From assembly GCA_021818025.1 (NCBI GenBank), contig JAKAFH010000009.1, forward strand, positions 1 to 41,304: 41,304 nucleotides of DNA. The letters are read 5' to 3'. Below are positions 1 to 14,586 of this stretch, in pieces. The translations under genes were made by a program, and so were the position numbers. The first letter of the stretch is position 1. The number at the start of each line of letters is the position of its first letter. Source of the DNA: Actinomycetes bacterium (GTDB lineage: Bacteria; Actinomycetota; Acidimicrobiia; Acidimicrobiales; RAAP-2). The notes under the pieces are model-generated. The model did no database searches. It was not told where the DNA came from and was given only the letters and a program-made list of their open reading frames with translations.

Positions 1-1
1 C

Positions 2-1240
2 GACCGCACCCTTGCCACCGCCGACCACAACGTGCCCACCGACCCGCTCGCAACGCCCGTGGCGGATCCGATCTCTCGGCGCCAGCTCGAGGCACTCGAC
101 GAGAACTGTCGCGAGTTCGGCGTGACCCTCTTTGCGCGAGGTCACGAGAACCAGGGCATCGTGCACGTGATCGGCCCCGAGCTCGGCGTCACCCAGCCGG
201 GCATGACCATCGTGTGCGGCGACTCGCACACCTCCACCCACGGTGCCTTCGGCGCGCTCGCCTTCGGCATCGGCACGAGCGAAGTCGAGCACGTCCTCGC
301 TACCCAGACGCTGCCCCAGCAGCGGCCCAAGACCATGGCGGTCACCGTGAACGGCACCCTGCCCGAGAGCGTGAGCGCGAAGGACCTGGTCCTCGCGATC
401 GTCGCGCGGCTCGGCACGGGCGGTGGCGCGGGCTACGTCATCGAGTACCGCGGCAGCGCCATCGAAGGCCTCTCGATGGAGGGTCGCATGACCGTGTGCA
501 ACATGAGCATCGAGGCCGGCGCCCGCGCCGGCCTGGTCGGGGTCGACGAGACCACGATCGAGTACCTGCGCCAGCGCCCGACCATCGCCGACGGTGCGGC
601 GTTCGAGGTCGCCGCGGAGCGGTGGCGTGGCTTCCGGAGCGACGCCGACGCGGCGTTCGACGCCGAGGTCGTGCTCGACGCCAGCCAGCTCGTGCCCTAC
701 GTGACCTGGGGCACCAACCCCGCCCAGGTCGTCGCGCTCGACGGCGTGGTCCCGTCACCAGACGACTTCGAGGACGCCGACCGCCGCGAGGCGACCGCGC
801 GGTCACTCGCCTACATGGGCCTCACGCCGGGAACGCCGATGGCCGACGTCGCGGTCGACGTCGTCTTCATCGGCTCGTGCACCAACTCGCGCATCGAGGA
901 CCTGCGCGCCGCGGCTCGCGTCGCCCAGGGCGGCCACGTCGCCGCGGGCGTGCGGGCCCTCGTCGTGCCGGGATCGCATCGAATCAAGGCCCAGGCCGAG
1001 GCCGAGGGGCTGGATCGGGTGTTTCGTGACGCCGGGTTCGAGTGGCGCGAACCGGGTTGCTCGATGTGTCTGGGGATGAACCCGGACCAGCTCACACCGG
1101 GACAGCGCAGCGCCTCGACCTCGAACCGCAACTTTGAGGGTCGCCAGGGCCGCGGTGGCCGCACGCACCTCGTCTCGCCGGCCGTCGCCGCCGCGACGGC
1201 GATCGCCGGTCACTTCGCCGCTCCCGAGGTGGTCCGATGA
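2..1240 (+). CDS. leuC: 3-isopropylmalate dehydratase large subunit (5' end cut by window edge)
   Basis: Large subunit of isopropylmalate isomerase, which converts 2-isopropylmalate to 3-isopropylmalate in leucine synthesis. The frame is open from base 2, where the translation reads [11 protein letters not shown], a typical LeuC N-terminal block, so roughly the first 60 residues of the usual ~465-470 lie left of the window; the GTG at 32 is internal. Visible family motifs are [19 protein letters not shown] near base 890 and [10 protein letters not shown] near base 1060. The cysteines in the last two blocks are the [4Fe-4S] ligands of the aconitase family. The stop overlaps the leuD start (ATGA at 1237-1240), so the two subunits are translationally coupled. 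Homoaconitase is the main alternative, but the adjacent leuD and nearby leuA favour LeuC. Confidence 0.97.
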   Translation, partial: DRTLATADHNVPTDPLATPVADPISRRQLEALDENCREFGVTLFARGHENQGIVHVIGPELGVTQPGMTIVCGDSHTSTHGAFGALAFGIGTSEVEHVLATQTLPQQRPKTMAVTVNGTLPESVSAKDLVLAIVARLGTGGGAGYVIEYRGSAIEGLSMEGRMTVCNMSIEAGARAGLVGVDETTIEYLRQRPTIADGAAFEVAAERWRGFRSDADAAFDAEVVLDASQLVPYVTWGTNPAQVVALDGVVPSPDDFEDADRREATARSLAYMGLTPGTPMADVAVDVVFIGSCTNSRIEDLRAAARVAQGGHVAAGVRALVVPGSHRIKAQAEAEGLDRVFRDAGFEWREPGCSMCLGMNPDQLTPGQRSASTSNRNFEGRQGRGGRTHLVSPAVAAATAIAGHFAAPEVVR

Positions 1241-1857
1241 AGGCCGTGTCGCTCATCGAAGGCCGGGCGGTGCCACTCGGACGATCCGACGTCGACACCG
1301 ACCAGATCATCCCGTCGGGTTGGCTGAAGCGCGTCGAGCGCACCGGCTTCGGACGCGGGCTCTTTAGCGAGTGGCGCGACGACCCCGGCTTCGTGCTGAA
1401 TCAGTCCATCTACCAGGGCGCCTCGATCCTGCTCGCGGGGCCGCGCTTTGGCACCGGCTCGTCGCGCGAGCACGCGGTCTGGGCCCTGATGGACTACGGC
1501 TTCGAGGCCGTCATCGCGCCGTCCTTCGGCGACATCTTCCGCAACAACTCGAGCAAGCAGGGTCTGGTCATCGTCCAGCTCGCCGCCGAGGACGTCGAGG
1601 AACTCGCCCAGATGGTCACCCACGACCCAGGGACGCTGCTCGTCGTCGACGTCGACAACCTCGCCGTCGAGGTCCCCGCCCGGGGCTGGCACCGGCCCTT
1701 CACCCTGGACCCGATGACCCGCCAGCGACTCTTGAATGGCTGGGACGACATCGGGCTCACGCTTCGCCACGCGGCTGACATCGATCGCTACGAAGCGAAC
1801 ACCGTCGCCCCCACGCTCGCCGGTCGCTTCGACGGCGACGGCCACGTCGTGGCCTGA
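1237..1857 (+). CDS. leuD: 3-isopropylmalate dehydratase small subunit
   Basis: A 206-residue protein that forms the swivelling aconitase C-terminal domain and pairs with LeuC. The family block [13 protein letters not shown], followed by a stretch containing [14 protein letters not shown] and NNSSKQGL, carries the conserved substrate-contact Ser-Ser-Arg-Glu. Length is normal for bacterial LeuD (about 200). The ATG lies inside the leuC stop codon region (ATGA), so the start is well fixed by coupling. An asparaginase gene follows 10 bases after the stop and is probably co-transcribed. Confidence 0.97.
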   Translation: MKAVSLIEGRAVPLGRSDVDTDQIIPSGWLKRVERTGFGRGLFSEWRDDPGFVLNQSIYQGASILLAGPRFGTGSSREHAVWALMDYGFEAVIAPSFGDIFRNNSSKQGLVIVQLAAEDVEELAQMVTHDPGTLLVVDVDNLAVEVPARGWHRPFTLDPMTRQRLLNGWDDIGLTLRHAADIDRYEANTVAPTLAGRFDGDGHVVA

Positions 1858-1867
1858 CGGTCGACGC

Positions 1868-2911
1868 GTGACAGCCCCGTCGAGCGAGCGAGGCGCCGGC
1901 ACGCGGACGCGCGTCGTCCTCTACACGACCGGCGGCACCATCGCCTCGACGGACGCCGATGGCTCGGGTGGCGTGCGACCCAACCTCGGCGGCGCCGCGC
2001 TGCTCGGCGACACCGCGGGCGCACTCGGTGACATCGACCTCGAGGTGATCGGCGTGCGCCAGGTGCCCTCGGGCGAGCTCACGCTGCGCGACGCCATCGA
2101 GCTCAGCGATCGCATCCGCCACGACCTCGACGGGGGCGCTGCGGGCGTCGTGATCGCCCAGGGAACCGACACGATCGAGGAGTTCGCCTTCGCGCTGGAC
2201 CTGCTCAGCACCGACGGACCCGTTGTCGTCACCGGCGCCATGCGCCACCCCGGCGAGCTCGGCGCCGACGGGCCGGCGAACCTCGCCGCGGCGATCCGCG
2301 TCGCGAGTGACCCGGGGATGCGGGGCTCGGGCGTGACCGTCGTCATGAACGACGAGATCCACGCGGCTCGCTTCGTGCGCAAGTCCGATTCCTCGAGCCC
2401 GGCGGCGTTCGCCTCGCGCACGGCGGGTCCGATCGGCCGAGTGGTCGAGGGACGCGTGCGCCGCTACGTCAGCCCCGCGGTGCTCGCGCGCGTCATCGAG
2501 CCCACCCGGCTCAGCGCCGACGTGCCGGCGGTCGCGCTCGTCACCTGCGCGCTCGGCGACGACGGACGAGTACTGGAACGCCTGCTGGAACTCGGCTACG
2601 CCGGAGTCGTCGTCGAAGGGTTTGGCGGCGGTCACGTACCCGGACGTCTGGTCGGGCCCCTCGCTGCGCTCGCCGGCCAGGTGCCCGTCGTGCTCGCGTC
2701 GCGCACCGGCGCGGGCGACACCCTCGAGACGACCTACGGCTACGACGGATCCGAGCGCGACCTGCTGGGTCGCGGCTTGATCAGCGCGGGATTCCTCGAC
2801 GGGCGAAAGGCCCGGGTGCTGCTCAGCCTCCTGCTCGCCACCGGCGCCCCGACGGCCCAGGTCGCGGCGGCATTCGCCTCGCTGCACCGCTCGGCCACGG
2901 GGCTCGCGTGA
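1868..2911 (+). CDS. L-asparaginase family protein
   Basis: Asparaginase/glutaminase-fold amidohydrolase of about 347 residues. The N-terminal TTGGTIAS block carries the nucleophilic Thr (T24 from the chosen start), and GTDTIEE carries the second Thr-Asp pair. A later stretch with MNDEIHAARFVRKSDS matches the region holding the catalytic Lys, and the GADGPANL block is typical of the family. I chose the GTG at 1868, 10 bases after leuD, because the frame upstream of it (back to 1736) only runs antiparallel to leuD coding sequence and has no conserved content. No signal peptide is visible, so a cytoplasmic type I-like enzyme is likely. Whether it prefers asparagine or another amide cannot be read from sequence. 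It may share the leuCD transcript. Confidence 0.9.
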   Translation: MTAPSSERGAGTRTRVVLYTTGGTIASTDADGSGGVRPNLGGAALLGDTAGALGDIDLEVIGVRQVPSGELTLRDAIELSDRIRHDLDGGAAGVVIAQGTDTIEEFAFALDLLSTDGPVVVTGAMRHPGELGADGPANLAAAIRVASDPGMRGSGVTVVMNDEIHAARFVRKSDSSSPAAFASRTAGPIGRVVEGRVRRYVSPAVLARVIEPTRLSADVPAVALVTCALGDDGRVLERLLELGYAGVVVEGFGGGHVPGRLVGPLAALAGQVPVVLASRTGAGDTLETTYGYDGSERDLLGRGLISAGFLDGRKARVLLSLLLATGAPTAQVAAAFASLHRSATGLA

Positions 2912-2957
2912 CCCACGGAGTCGTCCTACGCTCTCGGTAGCGACGACGAGGAGCGCC

Positions 2958-4331
2958 ATGGTCTCATTCCCCTACGCCGAGGAGTACCCGATCCATCGGA
3001 CCCTGCCCGAGGACGGCACGCGGCGCATCGACGTGCTCGCCCAGCTCGAGGACCTCGCCTCGCGCGAGGACCGGACCTGGGAGACCGGGCAGTGTTCGGG
3101 CACCATGTACTGCGGCGACCACGAGCACTACGACTTCTTGAACCGCGCGTTCGGCTACTTCTCGCACGTCAACACCCTGCAGCGCGACATGTGCCCGAGC
3201 GCCACCAAGTTCGAGGCCGAGATCATCGCCATGACGCTCGACCTGCTCGGGGCCGGCGGCCACACCGACCCGGCCGGACTCGTAACCTCGGGCGGCTCGG
3301 CGTCCATCGCCCACGCCGTGCTCGCCTACCGCGAGGCTAGCGCGCGCACCGTCGAGCGGCCGAACATCATCAAGCCCGAGACGGCCCACCCCGCCTTCGA
3401 CAAGGCCGGGCACCTCTTTGGCGTCGAGATGCGCGTCGCCCCTGTAGACCCTGCCACCGCCCAGGTCGACCTGGACTGGGTGCGCGAGCACGTCGACGCG
3501 AACACCGTCGCCCTCGTCGGCTCGGCGTGCAACTACGGCTACGGCACGATCGACCCGATCGTCGAGCTCGGTCAACTGGCCCTCGAAGACAACGTCGGGC
3601 TGCACGTCGACGGCTGCCTCGGTGGCTTCATCCTGCCCTTCGGACGTGAGCTCGGCTTCGTCGACGCGGCCTTTGACCTCGCGGTCCCGGGCGTGACGTC
3701 GATGTCGGCCGACACCCACAAGTACGGCTACGCCCTGAAGGGCACGAGCGTGCTGTGCTTCGCCGATCGGGCCCTTCGCAACAGCCAGTACTTCTACCAG
3801 CCCGACTGGTCGGGCGGGAAGTACTGCTCGCCGGGCATGGACGGTTCGCGCTCGGGCGGGCTGCTCGCGGCCACCTGGGCCGCGATGGTCCAGCTCGGCC
3901 GCTCGGGCTATCGCGAGTACGCCCGGCGGATCTTTGAGACCTCGGCGGCGATGCAGCGAGCGGTGCGCTCGCACGACAGCCTGCGCATCATCGGGTCCCC
4001 GAGCTTTCTGTTCTCCTTTAGCGCCACGGACTACGACGTGTACCTCGTCAACGACTTCCTGCGCCTCCGGGGCTGGCGACTCAACGGCCAGCAGTACCCC
4101 AACGCCCTGCACATGGCCGTGACCCGGCCCCAGACCCAGCCCGGCGTGCTCGAGCGCTGGGAGGCCGATCTGGCCGACGCCGTCGCCTACGCCGAGGCCC
4201 ACGCGGACACCCCGGCCCAGTCCGGGGCGATCTACGGGGGTGTCGCCGGCGGCCCGACCCCCGAGACCGACGACCTCATCCGGTTCTTCATGGCCGACAT
4301 GATGGACCACCAGCAGTCGATCCCCGACTAG
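2958..4331 (+). CDS. PLP-dependent lyase/decarboxylase, sphingosine-1-phosphate lyase-like
   Basis: A 457-residue fold-type I PLP enzyme of the group II decarboxylase superfamily. The block around K255 (SADTHKYGYALKGTS), followed by YFYQPDWSGGKYCSP and then GSRSGGLLAATWAA, matches sphingosine-1-phosphate lyases much better than glutamate decarboxylases; K255 is the expected Schiff-base lysine. Known family members split phosphorylated long-chain bases into phosphoethanolamine and an aldehyde. Unlike the eukaryotic enzymes it has no N-terminal membrane anchor. The ATG is preceded by GAGGAG, and a possible -10 box (TACGCT) lies at 2927-2932. An FGGY kinase starts 2 bases after the stop. The real substrate is unknown: a phosphorylated amino alcohol or a plain amino acid decarboxylation are both possible. 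Confidence 0.8.
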   Translation: MVSFPYAEEYPIHRTLPEDGTRRIDVLAQLEDLASREDRTWETGQCSGTMYCGDHEHYDFLNRAFGYFSHVNTLQRDMCPSATKFEAEIIAMTLDLLGAGGHTDPAGLVTSGGSASIAHAVLAYREASARTVERPNIIKPETAHPAFDKAGHLFGVEMRVAPVDPATAQVDLDWVREHVDANTVALVGSACNYGYGTIDPIVELGQLALEDNVGLHVDGCLGGFILPFGRELGFVDAAFDLAVPGVTSMSADTHKYGYALKGTSVLCFADRALRNSQYFYQPDWSGGKYCSPGMDGSRSGGLLAATWAAMVQLGRSGYREYARRIFETSAAMQRAVRSHDSLRIIGSPSFLFSFSATDYDVYLVNDFLRLRGWRLNGQQYPNALHMAVTRPQTQPGVLERWEADLADAVAYAEAHADTPAQSGAIYGGVAGGPTPETDDLIRFFMADMMDHQQSIPD

Positions 4332-4333
4332 CC

Positions 4334-5866
4334 ATGCACGACGCGCTCTACCTCGTGGTGGACCTGGGGACCGGTGGACCCAAGGTGGGCCTCGTGGACG
4401 CGCGAGGCTCCCTCGTCGAGCACGTGGTGGCGTCGGTCACCACGACCTTTCGCGCCGACGGCGAGGCGACCCAGGACGCCAACGAGTGGTGGGACCTCGT
4501 GCTGCGGTGCGCCCGGGGACTGCTCGCGGAGCCCGGGCGCGCCCGGCGCGTGCGCGCGATCGGGGTGACGGGCCAGTACGGGTCGACCGTGCCGGTCGAC
4601 GCGAACGGCGCCCCGACCGGTCCGTGCCTGACCTGGATGGATACCCGCGGCGGTCCGTGGAGCCGGCGCGCCGTCGGCGGACCGGTGCAGGGCTATCGCC
4701 CCCGCGCCGCCCTCGCCTTCATTCGCCACAGCGGCGGGGCCCCGTCCACCGCGGGCGCCGACCCCGTCGGCCAGATCCTCTTCCTCGAGCACGAGCAGCC
4801 GGCGGTCGTGGCGGCGACGCGCTGGTACCTCGAGCCCGTCGACTACCTCACCATGCGCCTCACCGGCGTCGCCTCGGCCACGCACGCGTCGCGACTGGCC
4901 ATGTGGATGACCGACAACCGGCGCCTCACCGAGTACCACTACGACCCCGTCCTGCTGCGCCTCGCGGGCCTGAGCGACCAGCGGCTCGCGCCGCTCGTGC
5001 CCTTCGGCTCAAGTGTCGGCACCTTGCGACCCGAGGTCGCCGACCAGCTCGGCCTCGCCGCCTCGACCGTCGTCGCGACCGGCATCCCCGACCTGCACGC
5101 GGCGACGATCGGCTCGGGAGCCATCCGTCCCTACGACACGCACCTCGCGCTGTCGACGACGTCGTGGATCAGCTGCCCCGTGCCGACCAAGAAGACCGAC
5201 GTGGTGCACTCGATCGCCTCCGTGCCGGGCCTGACGAACGACGACTACCTCGTCATCAACAACCAAGAGACGGGCGCGCGGGCCCTCGCCTGGCTGCGCG
5301 ACGTGCTGGCGGGACCGCGAGTCCCTGCTTCGTTCAGCGAGCTCACGGCCCTCGCGGCCACCTCGCCCGCCGGCGCCAACGGCGCGCGCTTCACGCCGTG
5401 GCTCGCCGGTGAGCGGTCGCCGGCCGATGACAAGAGCGCCCGAGGGGGGTTCGCCAACCTGTCGGTCACCACGACGACCGCGGACCTCGTGCGCGCGGTC
5501 CTCGAGGGGGTCGCGGCGAACAGCGCGTGGCTCTTTGCCCACGTCGAGCGCTTCGCCGGACGACGCCTCGACCCGGTTCGCCTGATCGGCGGCGGAGCGC
5601 AGTCAGACCTCTGGTGTCAGATCTACGCCTCGACGCTCGACCGGCCCGTCATCCAGGTGGCCGATCCCCTGACCGCCCAGCTGCGCGGGGTCGCGCACGT
5701 CGCCGCGAGCGCCGTCGGCGAGGCGACGCTCGGCGAGGCGCCGCTGCCCCGTCCCGGCCGGCTCTTCGAGCCGGCCCCCGGTGAGCGTGCGCTATACGGC
5801 GCGATCGCGCGCGAACTGCCGCGGCGCTTTGCCCACGAGCGTCGGTGGCGACGCTCGTCCCGGTGA
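4334..5866 (+). CDS. FGGY-family carbohydrate kinase (xylulokinase-like)
   Basis: A 510-residue sugar or polyol kinase with the two ribonuclease H-like domains of the FGGY family. The N-terminal phosphate-binding motif DLGTGGPK spans residues 10-17. The catalytic aspartate is probably D253 in the stretch GIPDLHAATIGSGA, and the C-terminal ATP-site block is LIGGGAQSDLWCQIYAS. Length fits xylulokinase or glycerol kinase, but no motif fixes the sugar. The gene starts 2 bases after the S1P-lyase-like gene, so the two are almost surely co-translated, which suggests that the kinase product and the lyase substrate belong to one pathway; that link is inference. The ATG at 4334 has no strong ribosome binding site of its own, consistent with coupling. 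Confidence 0.85.
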   Translation: MHDALYLVVDLGTGGPKVGLVDARGSLVEHVVASVTTTFRADGEATQDANEWWDLVLRCARGLLAEPGRARRVRAIGVTGQYGSTVPVDANGAPTGPCLTWMDTRGGPWSRRAVGGPVQGYRPRAALAFIRHSGGAPSTAGADPVGQILFLEHEQPAVVAATRWYLEPVDYLTMRLTGVASATHASRLAMWMTDNRRLTEYHYDPVLLRLAGLSDQRLAPLVPFGSSVGTLRPEVADQLGLAASTVVATGIPDLHAATIGSGAIRPYDTHLALSTTSWISCPVPTKKTDVVHSIASVPGLTNDDYLVINNQETGARALAWLRDVLAGPRVPASFSELTALAATSPAGANGARFTPWLAGERSPADDKSARGGFANLSVTTTTADLVRAVLEGVAANSAWLFAHVERFAGRRLDPVRLIGGGAQSDLWCQIYASTLDRPVIQVADPLTAQLRGVAHVAASAVGEATLGEAPLPRPGRLFEPAPGERALYGAIARELPRRFAHERRWRRSSR

Positions 5867-5914
5867 GATGGACTCGGATAACGTCGGGTCAAGGTTGCAT
5901 CAGAGAGGAGGACC

Positions 5915-6922
5915 ATGTCCCTCGATCAGTTCCCCCGGTACCCACTGCGCTTCGGCCCGTCACCGATCCATCGACTCGACCGATTGAGTGAGTACCTGGG
6001 TGGAGCCACGGTCTGGGCCAAGCGCGAGGACGTGAACTCGGGCCTCGCCTTCGGCGGGAACAAGGTCCGCAAGCTCGAGTACCTGGTCGCCGACGCACTC
6101 GCCCAGGGCTGTGACACGCTCGTGTCGATCGGCGGGGTCCAGTCCAACCACACCCGCCAGGTGGCCGCGGCGGCGGCGGCCGTCGGCATGAAGTGCGTGC
6201 TGATCCAAGAGAGCTGGGTCAACTGGCCCGACGTCACCTACGACCGAGTGGGCAACATCCTGCTCAGCCGACTGATGGGCGCTGACGTGCGGCTCGTGGA
6301 CGCGAACTTCGGCATCGGCTTCAAGGCCAGCTGGGAGCGTGCCATCGCGGAGCTCGAGGCCGCCGGGCACCGGCCCTACGCCATCCCGGCCGGGGCGTCG
6401 GACCACCGACTGGGCGGGCTCGGCTTCGCCGGCTGGGCGCTCGAGGTCGAAGAGCAGGAGCGCGAGCTCGGGATCGCCTTTGACTACGTGATCGTCTGCT
6501 CGGTCACCGGCTCGACCCAGGCGGGCATGATCGCCGGTTTCGCCATCAACGACCTGCCGCGCAAGGTCATCGGCATCGACGGCTCGGCCAAGCCCGCCGA
6601 GACCTGGGACCAGGTCGCGCGGATCGCCCGCGCGACGGCCGAGCTCATCGGCGTGCAGCGACCGATCCTGGACGAGGAGATAATCCTCGACGAGCGCTAC
6701 CACGCGGGCACCTACGGGATCCCCGACGACCGGACGATCCACGCGATGAAGCTCGGCGCCTCGCTCGAGGCGATGATCACCGACCCGGTCTACGAGGGCA
6801 AGTCCCTCGCCGGTCTCATCGACCTCGTGCAGCGCCACGAGCTCGAGCCCGACGCGCACGTGCTCTTCGCCCACCTCGGCGGGCAGCCGGCGATCAACGG
6901 CTACGCGAGCCTCTTCGGCTAG
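5915..6922 (+). CDS. acdS: 1-aminocyclopropane-1-carboxylate deaminase
   Basis: A 335-residue fold-type II PLP enzyme that opens ACC to 2-oxobutyrate and ammonia. From memory it aligns nearly end to end with the Pseudomonas enzyme: RYPLxFGPSPI at the N-terminus, LAFGGNK with the PLP lysine K50, [25 protein letters not shown], and DPVYEGKS. The residues that separate true ACC deaminases from D-cysteine desulfhydrases (Glu295 and Leu322 in Pseudomonas numbering) are present as E294 and L321, next to Y293. The start is fixed by AGGAGG five bases before the ATG. The stop overlaps the convergent membrane-protein gene in CTAG (6919-6922). The product 2-oxobutyrate is the entry metabolite for isoleucine synthesis, encoded elsewhere in the window. 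Confidence 0.93.
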   Translation: MSLDQFPRYPLRFGPSPIHRLDRLSEYLGGATVWAKREDVNSGLAFGGNKVRKLEYLVADALAQGCDTLVSIGGVQSNHTRQVAAAAAAVGMKCVLIQESWVNWPDVTYDRVGNILLSRLMGADVRLVDANFGIGFKASWERAIAELEAAGHRPYAIPAGASDHRLGGLGFAGWALEVEEQERELGIAFDYVIVCSVTGSTQAGMIAGFAINDLPRKVIGIDGSAKPAETWDQVARIARATAELIGVQRPILDEEIILDERYHAGTYGIPDDRTIHAMKLGASLEAMITDPVYEGKSLAGLIDLVQRHELEPDAHVLFAHLGGQPAINGYASLFG

Positions 6923-7539
6923 TAGGCGAAGACCTCGTCGCGAATGATGCTGCGGCGCAGCTGGCGGTGACGCCAGGTGGCCAGCGCCGCGATCGCCACG
7001 TTGGCGATGCCGGCGGCACTGGTGGCGACGAGCGCCGCCCAGAGGTGGTCGCCGGCGTAGAAGGTGACCCACAAGACGGACCCTACGGCCCCGAGTGTCC
7101 ACGACGACGCGGAGACCCCGGTTGCCTCAGCGGTGCGAATGAGCTCGATGAGTTGGGGCAAGCGGGTGAGCGACATGGTGACCCCGATGCCATAGACCCC
7201 CGCCGACCACCCACCGATAAGTGCTGGCACCAGGCACGTCGCCGTGAAGATCGTGAACGAATACCCCAGCGTGCGCACGTTGCGCCACGGCGAGAGCCGC
7301 ACGAGGATCGCGCCCTGGATCGGCAGGACCACGAGGCTCCCGAGTACGACCGGCCACGAGCGCGCAACCAGCCCGTAGGCGATCCAGAACCCGCCCATCA
7401 TCGAGAAGAGCGACCAGGTCGCGAGCGACACCCCCTCGACGCCGTCGTCACTGACGCGACGCCACTGGGACCACGTGCTCACGAGACCCACCGCGACGGC
7501 CGCCCAGCCGATGGTGGCCGTCGACGCGTGCGAAATCAC
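6919..7539 (-). CDS. SWEET/PQ-loop-like membrane protein with two internal repeats
   Basis: A 206-residue, very hydrophobic protein with six to seven predicted membrane segments. Two halves resemble each other. Residues about 8-60 contain WSQWRR followed by [13 protein letters not shown], and residues about 115-165 contain [11 protein letters not shown] followed by [17 protein letters not shown]. This is the P/W-Q loop followed by S-x-x-[ST]W pattern of SemiSWEET and PQ-loop transporters, here duplicated in one chain. The family moves small sugars or amino acids; the substrate cannot be read here. The GTG start lies 6 bases after a TAGCAT box with no Shine-Dalgarno, suggesting a leaderless mRNA. 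It is convergent with acdS, sharing CTAG, and sits 25 bases downstream of leuA on the same strand, with its own promoter. Confidence 0.7.
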   Translation of the reverse strand: MISHASTATIGWAAVAVGLVSTWSQWRRVSDDGVEGVSLATWSLFSMMGGFWIAYGLVARSWPVVLGSLVVLPIQGAILVRLSPWRNVRTLGYSFTIFTATCLVPALIGGWSAGVYGIGVTMSLTRLPQLIELIRTAEATGVSASSWTLGAVGSVLWVTFYAGDHLWAALVATSAAGIANVAIAALATWRHRQLRRSIIRDEVFAY

Positions 7540-7545
7540 TTACCG

Positions 7546-7551
7546 ATGCTA
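7546..7551 (-). promoter_or_regulatory. -10 box of the SWEET/PQ-loop gene (leaderless start)
   Basis: On the minus strand TAGCAT is followed by 6 bases and the GTG start at 7539. This spacing puts the transcription start at or next to the start codon. No clear -35 hexamer is seen. Confidence 0.5.
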
Positions 7552-7564
7552 ATGGTGCTTCGCG

Positions 7565-12149
<4,585 letters not shown>

Positions 12150-12186
12150 TGTTCACCTTTCTGTTGTCACCCCACGCTAATAAGCG

Positions 12187-13383
12187 TCAGCCGTTGACGA
12201 GATCGCCCAGGCGTGTCAGACCCTCGACCAGGTCGTCGTCACCGAGGGCGTAACTGAGTCGGAAGTAGCCCGGCGTGCCGAAGGCCTCGCCGGGAACGAC
12301 CGCGATCTTGGCGGTCTCGAGGAGGTTCTCGGCGAGCTCGGCTGAAGTCTTCGCGACGCGCCCCGCGAGGGAGCGACCCAGCAGGCCCGTCACGTTCGGG
12401 TAGCAGTAGAACGCCCCTTCGGGCACCGCGCAGGACACGCCGTCGATCCGGTTGAGCATCGCGGTCATGGTCTGGCGGCGCCGGTCGAAGGCCGCACGCA
12501 TGTCCGCCACTGCGCTCAGGTCGCCGGTCAGGGCGGCGACGGCGGCGCGCTGGGAGATGTTCGAGATGTTCGAGGTGGTCTGGCTCTGGTAGTTCACGGC
12601 CGCGCTCATCACGTCCGGCGGTCCGACCATCCAGCCGATGCGCCATCCCGTCATCGCGTAGGTCTTGGCCACGCCGTTGACGACGACCCAGTGGTCGCCC
12701 AGCTCGGGGGCGACTACGGGCATCGAGACGTTGGTCGCGTCGCCGTAGACGAGGTGCTCGTAGATCTCGTCGCAGAGCACCCAGACGTCGTGCTCGGCGG
12801 CCCAGCGTCCGATCGCCGCGACGTCCTCGGGAGCCACCACGGCGCCCGTGGGGTTGGACGGCGACACGAAGACGAGGAGCTTGGTCTTGGCGCTGCGGTG
12901 GCGTTCGAGGTCCTCGACCGTGACGCGAAAGCCGTTGGCCTCGCTCGTGGGCACGGGGACGGGCACGCCACCGGCGAGGTAGACCGCCTCGGGGTACGTC
13001 GTCCAGAACGGTGACGGGATCAGGACTTCGTCGCCGGGATCGAGCATCGTCATGAAGGCCGTGGCGACCGCGTGCTTACCGCCGTTGGTGACCAGCACCT
13101 GGTTGGCGGCGATCTCGAGACCCGAGTCGCGCCTGGTCTTGGCGACAATCGCCTCGCGCAGCTCGGGCAGCCCGGCCGTGGGCGTGTACTTGTAGTTCAC
13201 CGGGTCGTAGCAGGCCTTCGCGGCGGCCTCGACGATGTGCGCCGGCGTCGGAAAGTCCGGCTCACCGGCGCCATAGACGATGATCGGCTCGCCGGAGGCC
13301 TTGAGTGCCTTGGCCTTTGCGTCCACGGCCAGGGTCGCGCTCGGCGCAAGTCCCCCCAGGAGGTCACTGACTCGGGCGCTCAT
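12187..13383 (-). CDS. Pyridoxal-phosphate aminotransferase, aspartate aminotransferase type Ib
   Basis: A 398-residue class I/II aminotransferase. Diagnostic blocks are [10 protein letters not shown] (39-47), [18 protein letters not shown] (with the PLP-contacting Asn), [12 protein letters not shown] and the Schiff-base lysine K240 in [15 protein letters not shown]. These are typical of the thermophilic-type (Ib) aspartate/prephenate aminotransferases. The ATG at 13383 is chosen because the family N-terminus [15 protein letters not shown] begins there; the frame is open about 38 codons further, across the divergent serC promoter and start. Its stop is 37 bases upstream of serA. In this context it supplies amino-group transfer (aspartate or a general acceptor); exact substrates are not determined. 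Confidence 0.9.
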   Translation of the reverse strand: MSARVSDLLGGLAPSATLAVDAKAKALKASGEPIIVYGAGEPDFPTPAHIVEAAAKACYDPVNYKYTPTAGLPELREAIVAKTRRDSGLEIAANQVLVTNGGKHAVATAFMTMLDPGDEVLIPSPFWTTYPEAVYLAGGVPVPVPTSEANGFRVTVEDLERHRSAKTKLLVFVSPSNPTGAVVAPEDVAAIGRWAAEHDVWVLCDEIYEHLVYGDATNVSMPVVAPELGDHWVVVNGVAKTYAMTGWRIGWMVGPPDVMSAAVNYQSQTTSNISNISQRAAVAALTGDLSAVADMRAAFDRRRQTMTAMLNRIDGVSCAVPEGAFYCYPNVTGLLGRSLAGRVAKTSAELAENLLETAKIAVVPGEAFGTPGYFRLSYALGDDDLVEGLTRLGDLVNG

Positions 13384-14542
<1,159 letters not shown>

Positions 14543-14586
14543 TCGCCCAGCCATCAGACCCGGTACCCGCGAACGCGCCCAGTCGC

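Noticed and set aside
1736-1867. A longer N-terminus for the asparaginase
   Set aside because: It would lie inside leuD in another frame and has no conserved content; the GTG at 1868 puts TTGGTIAS at the usual position.
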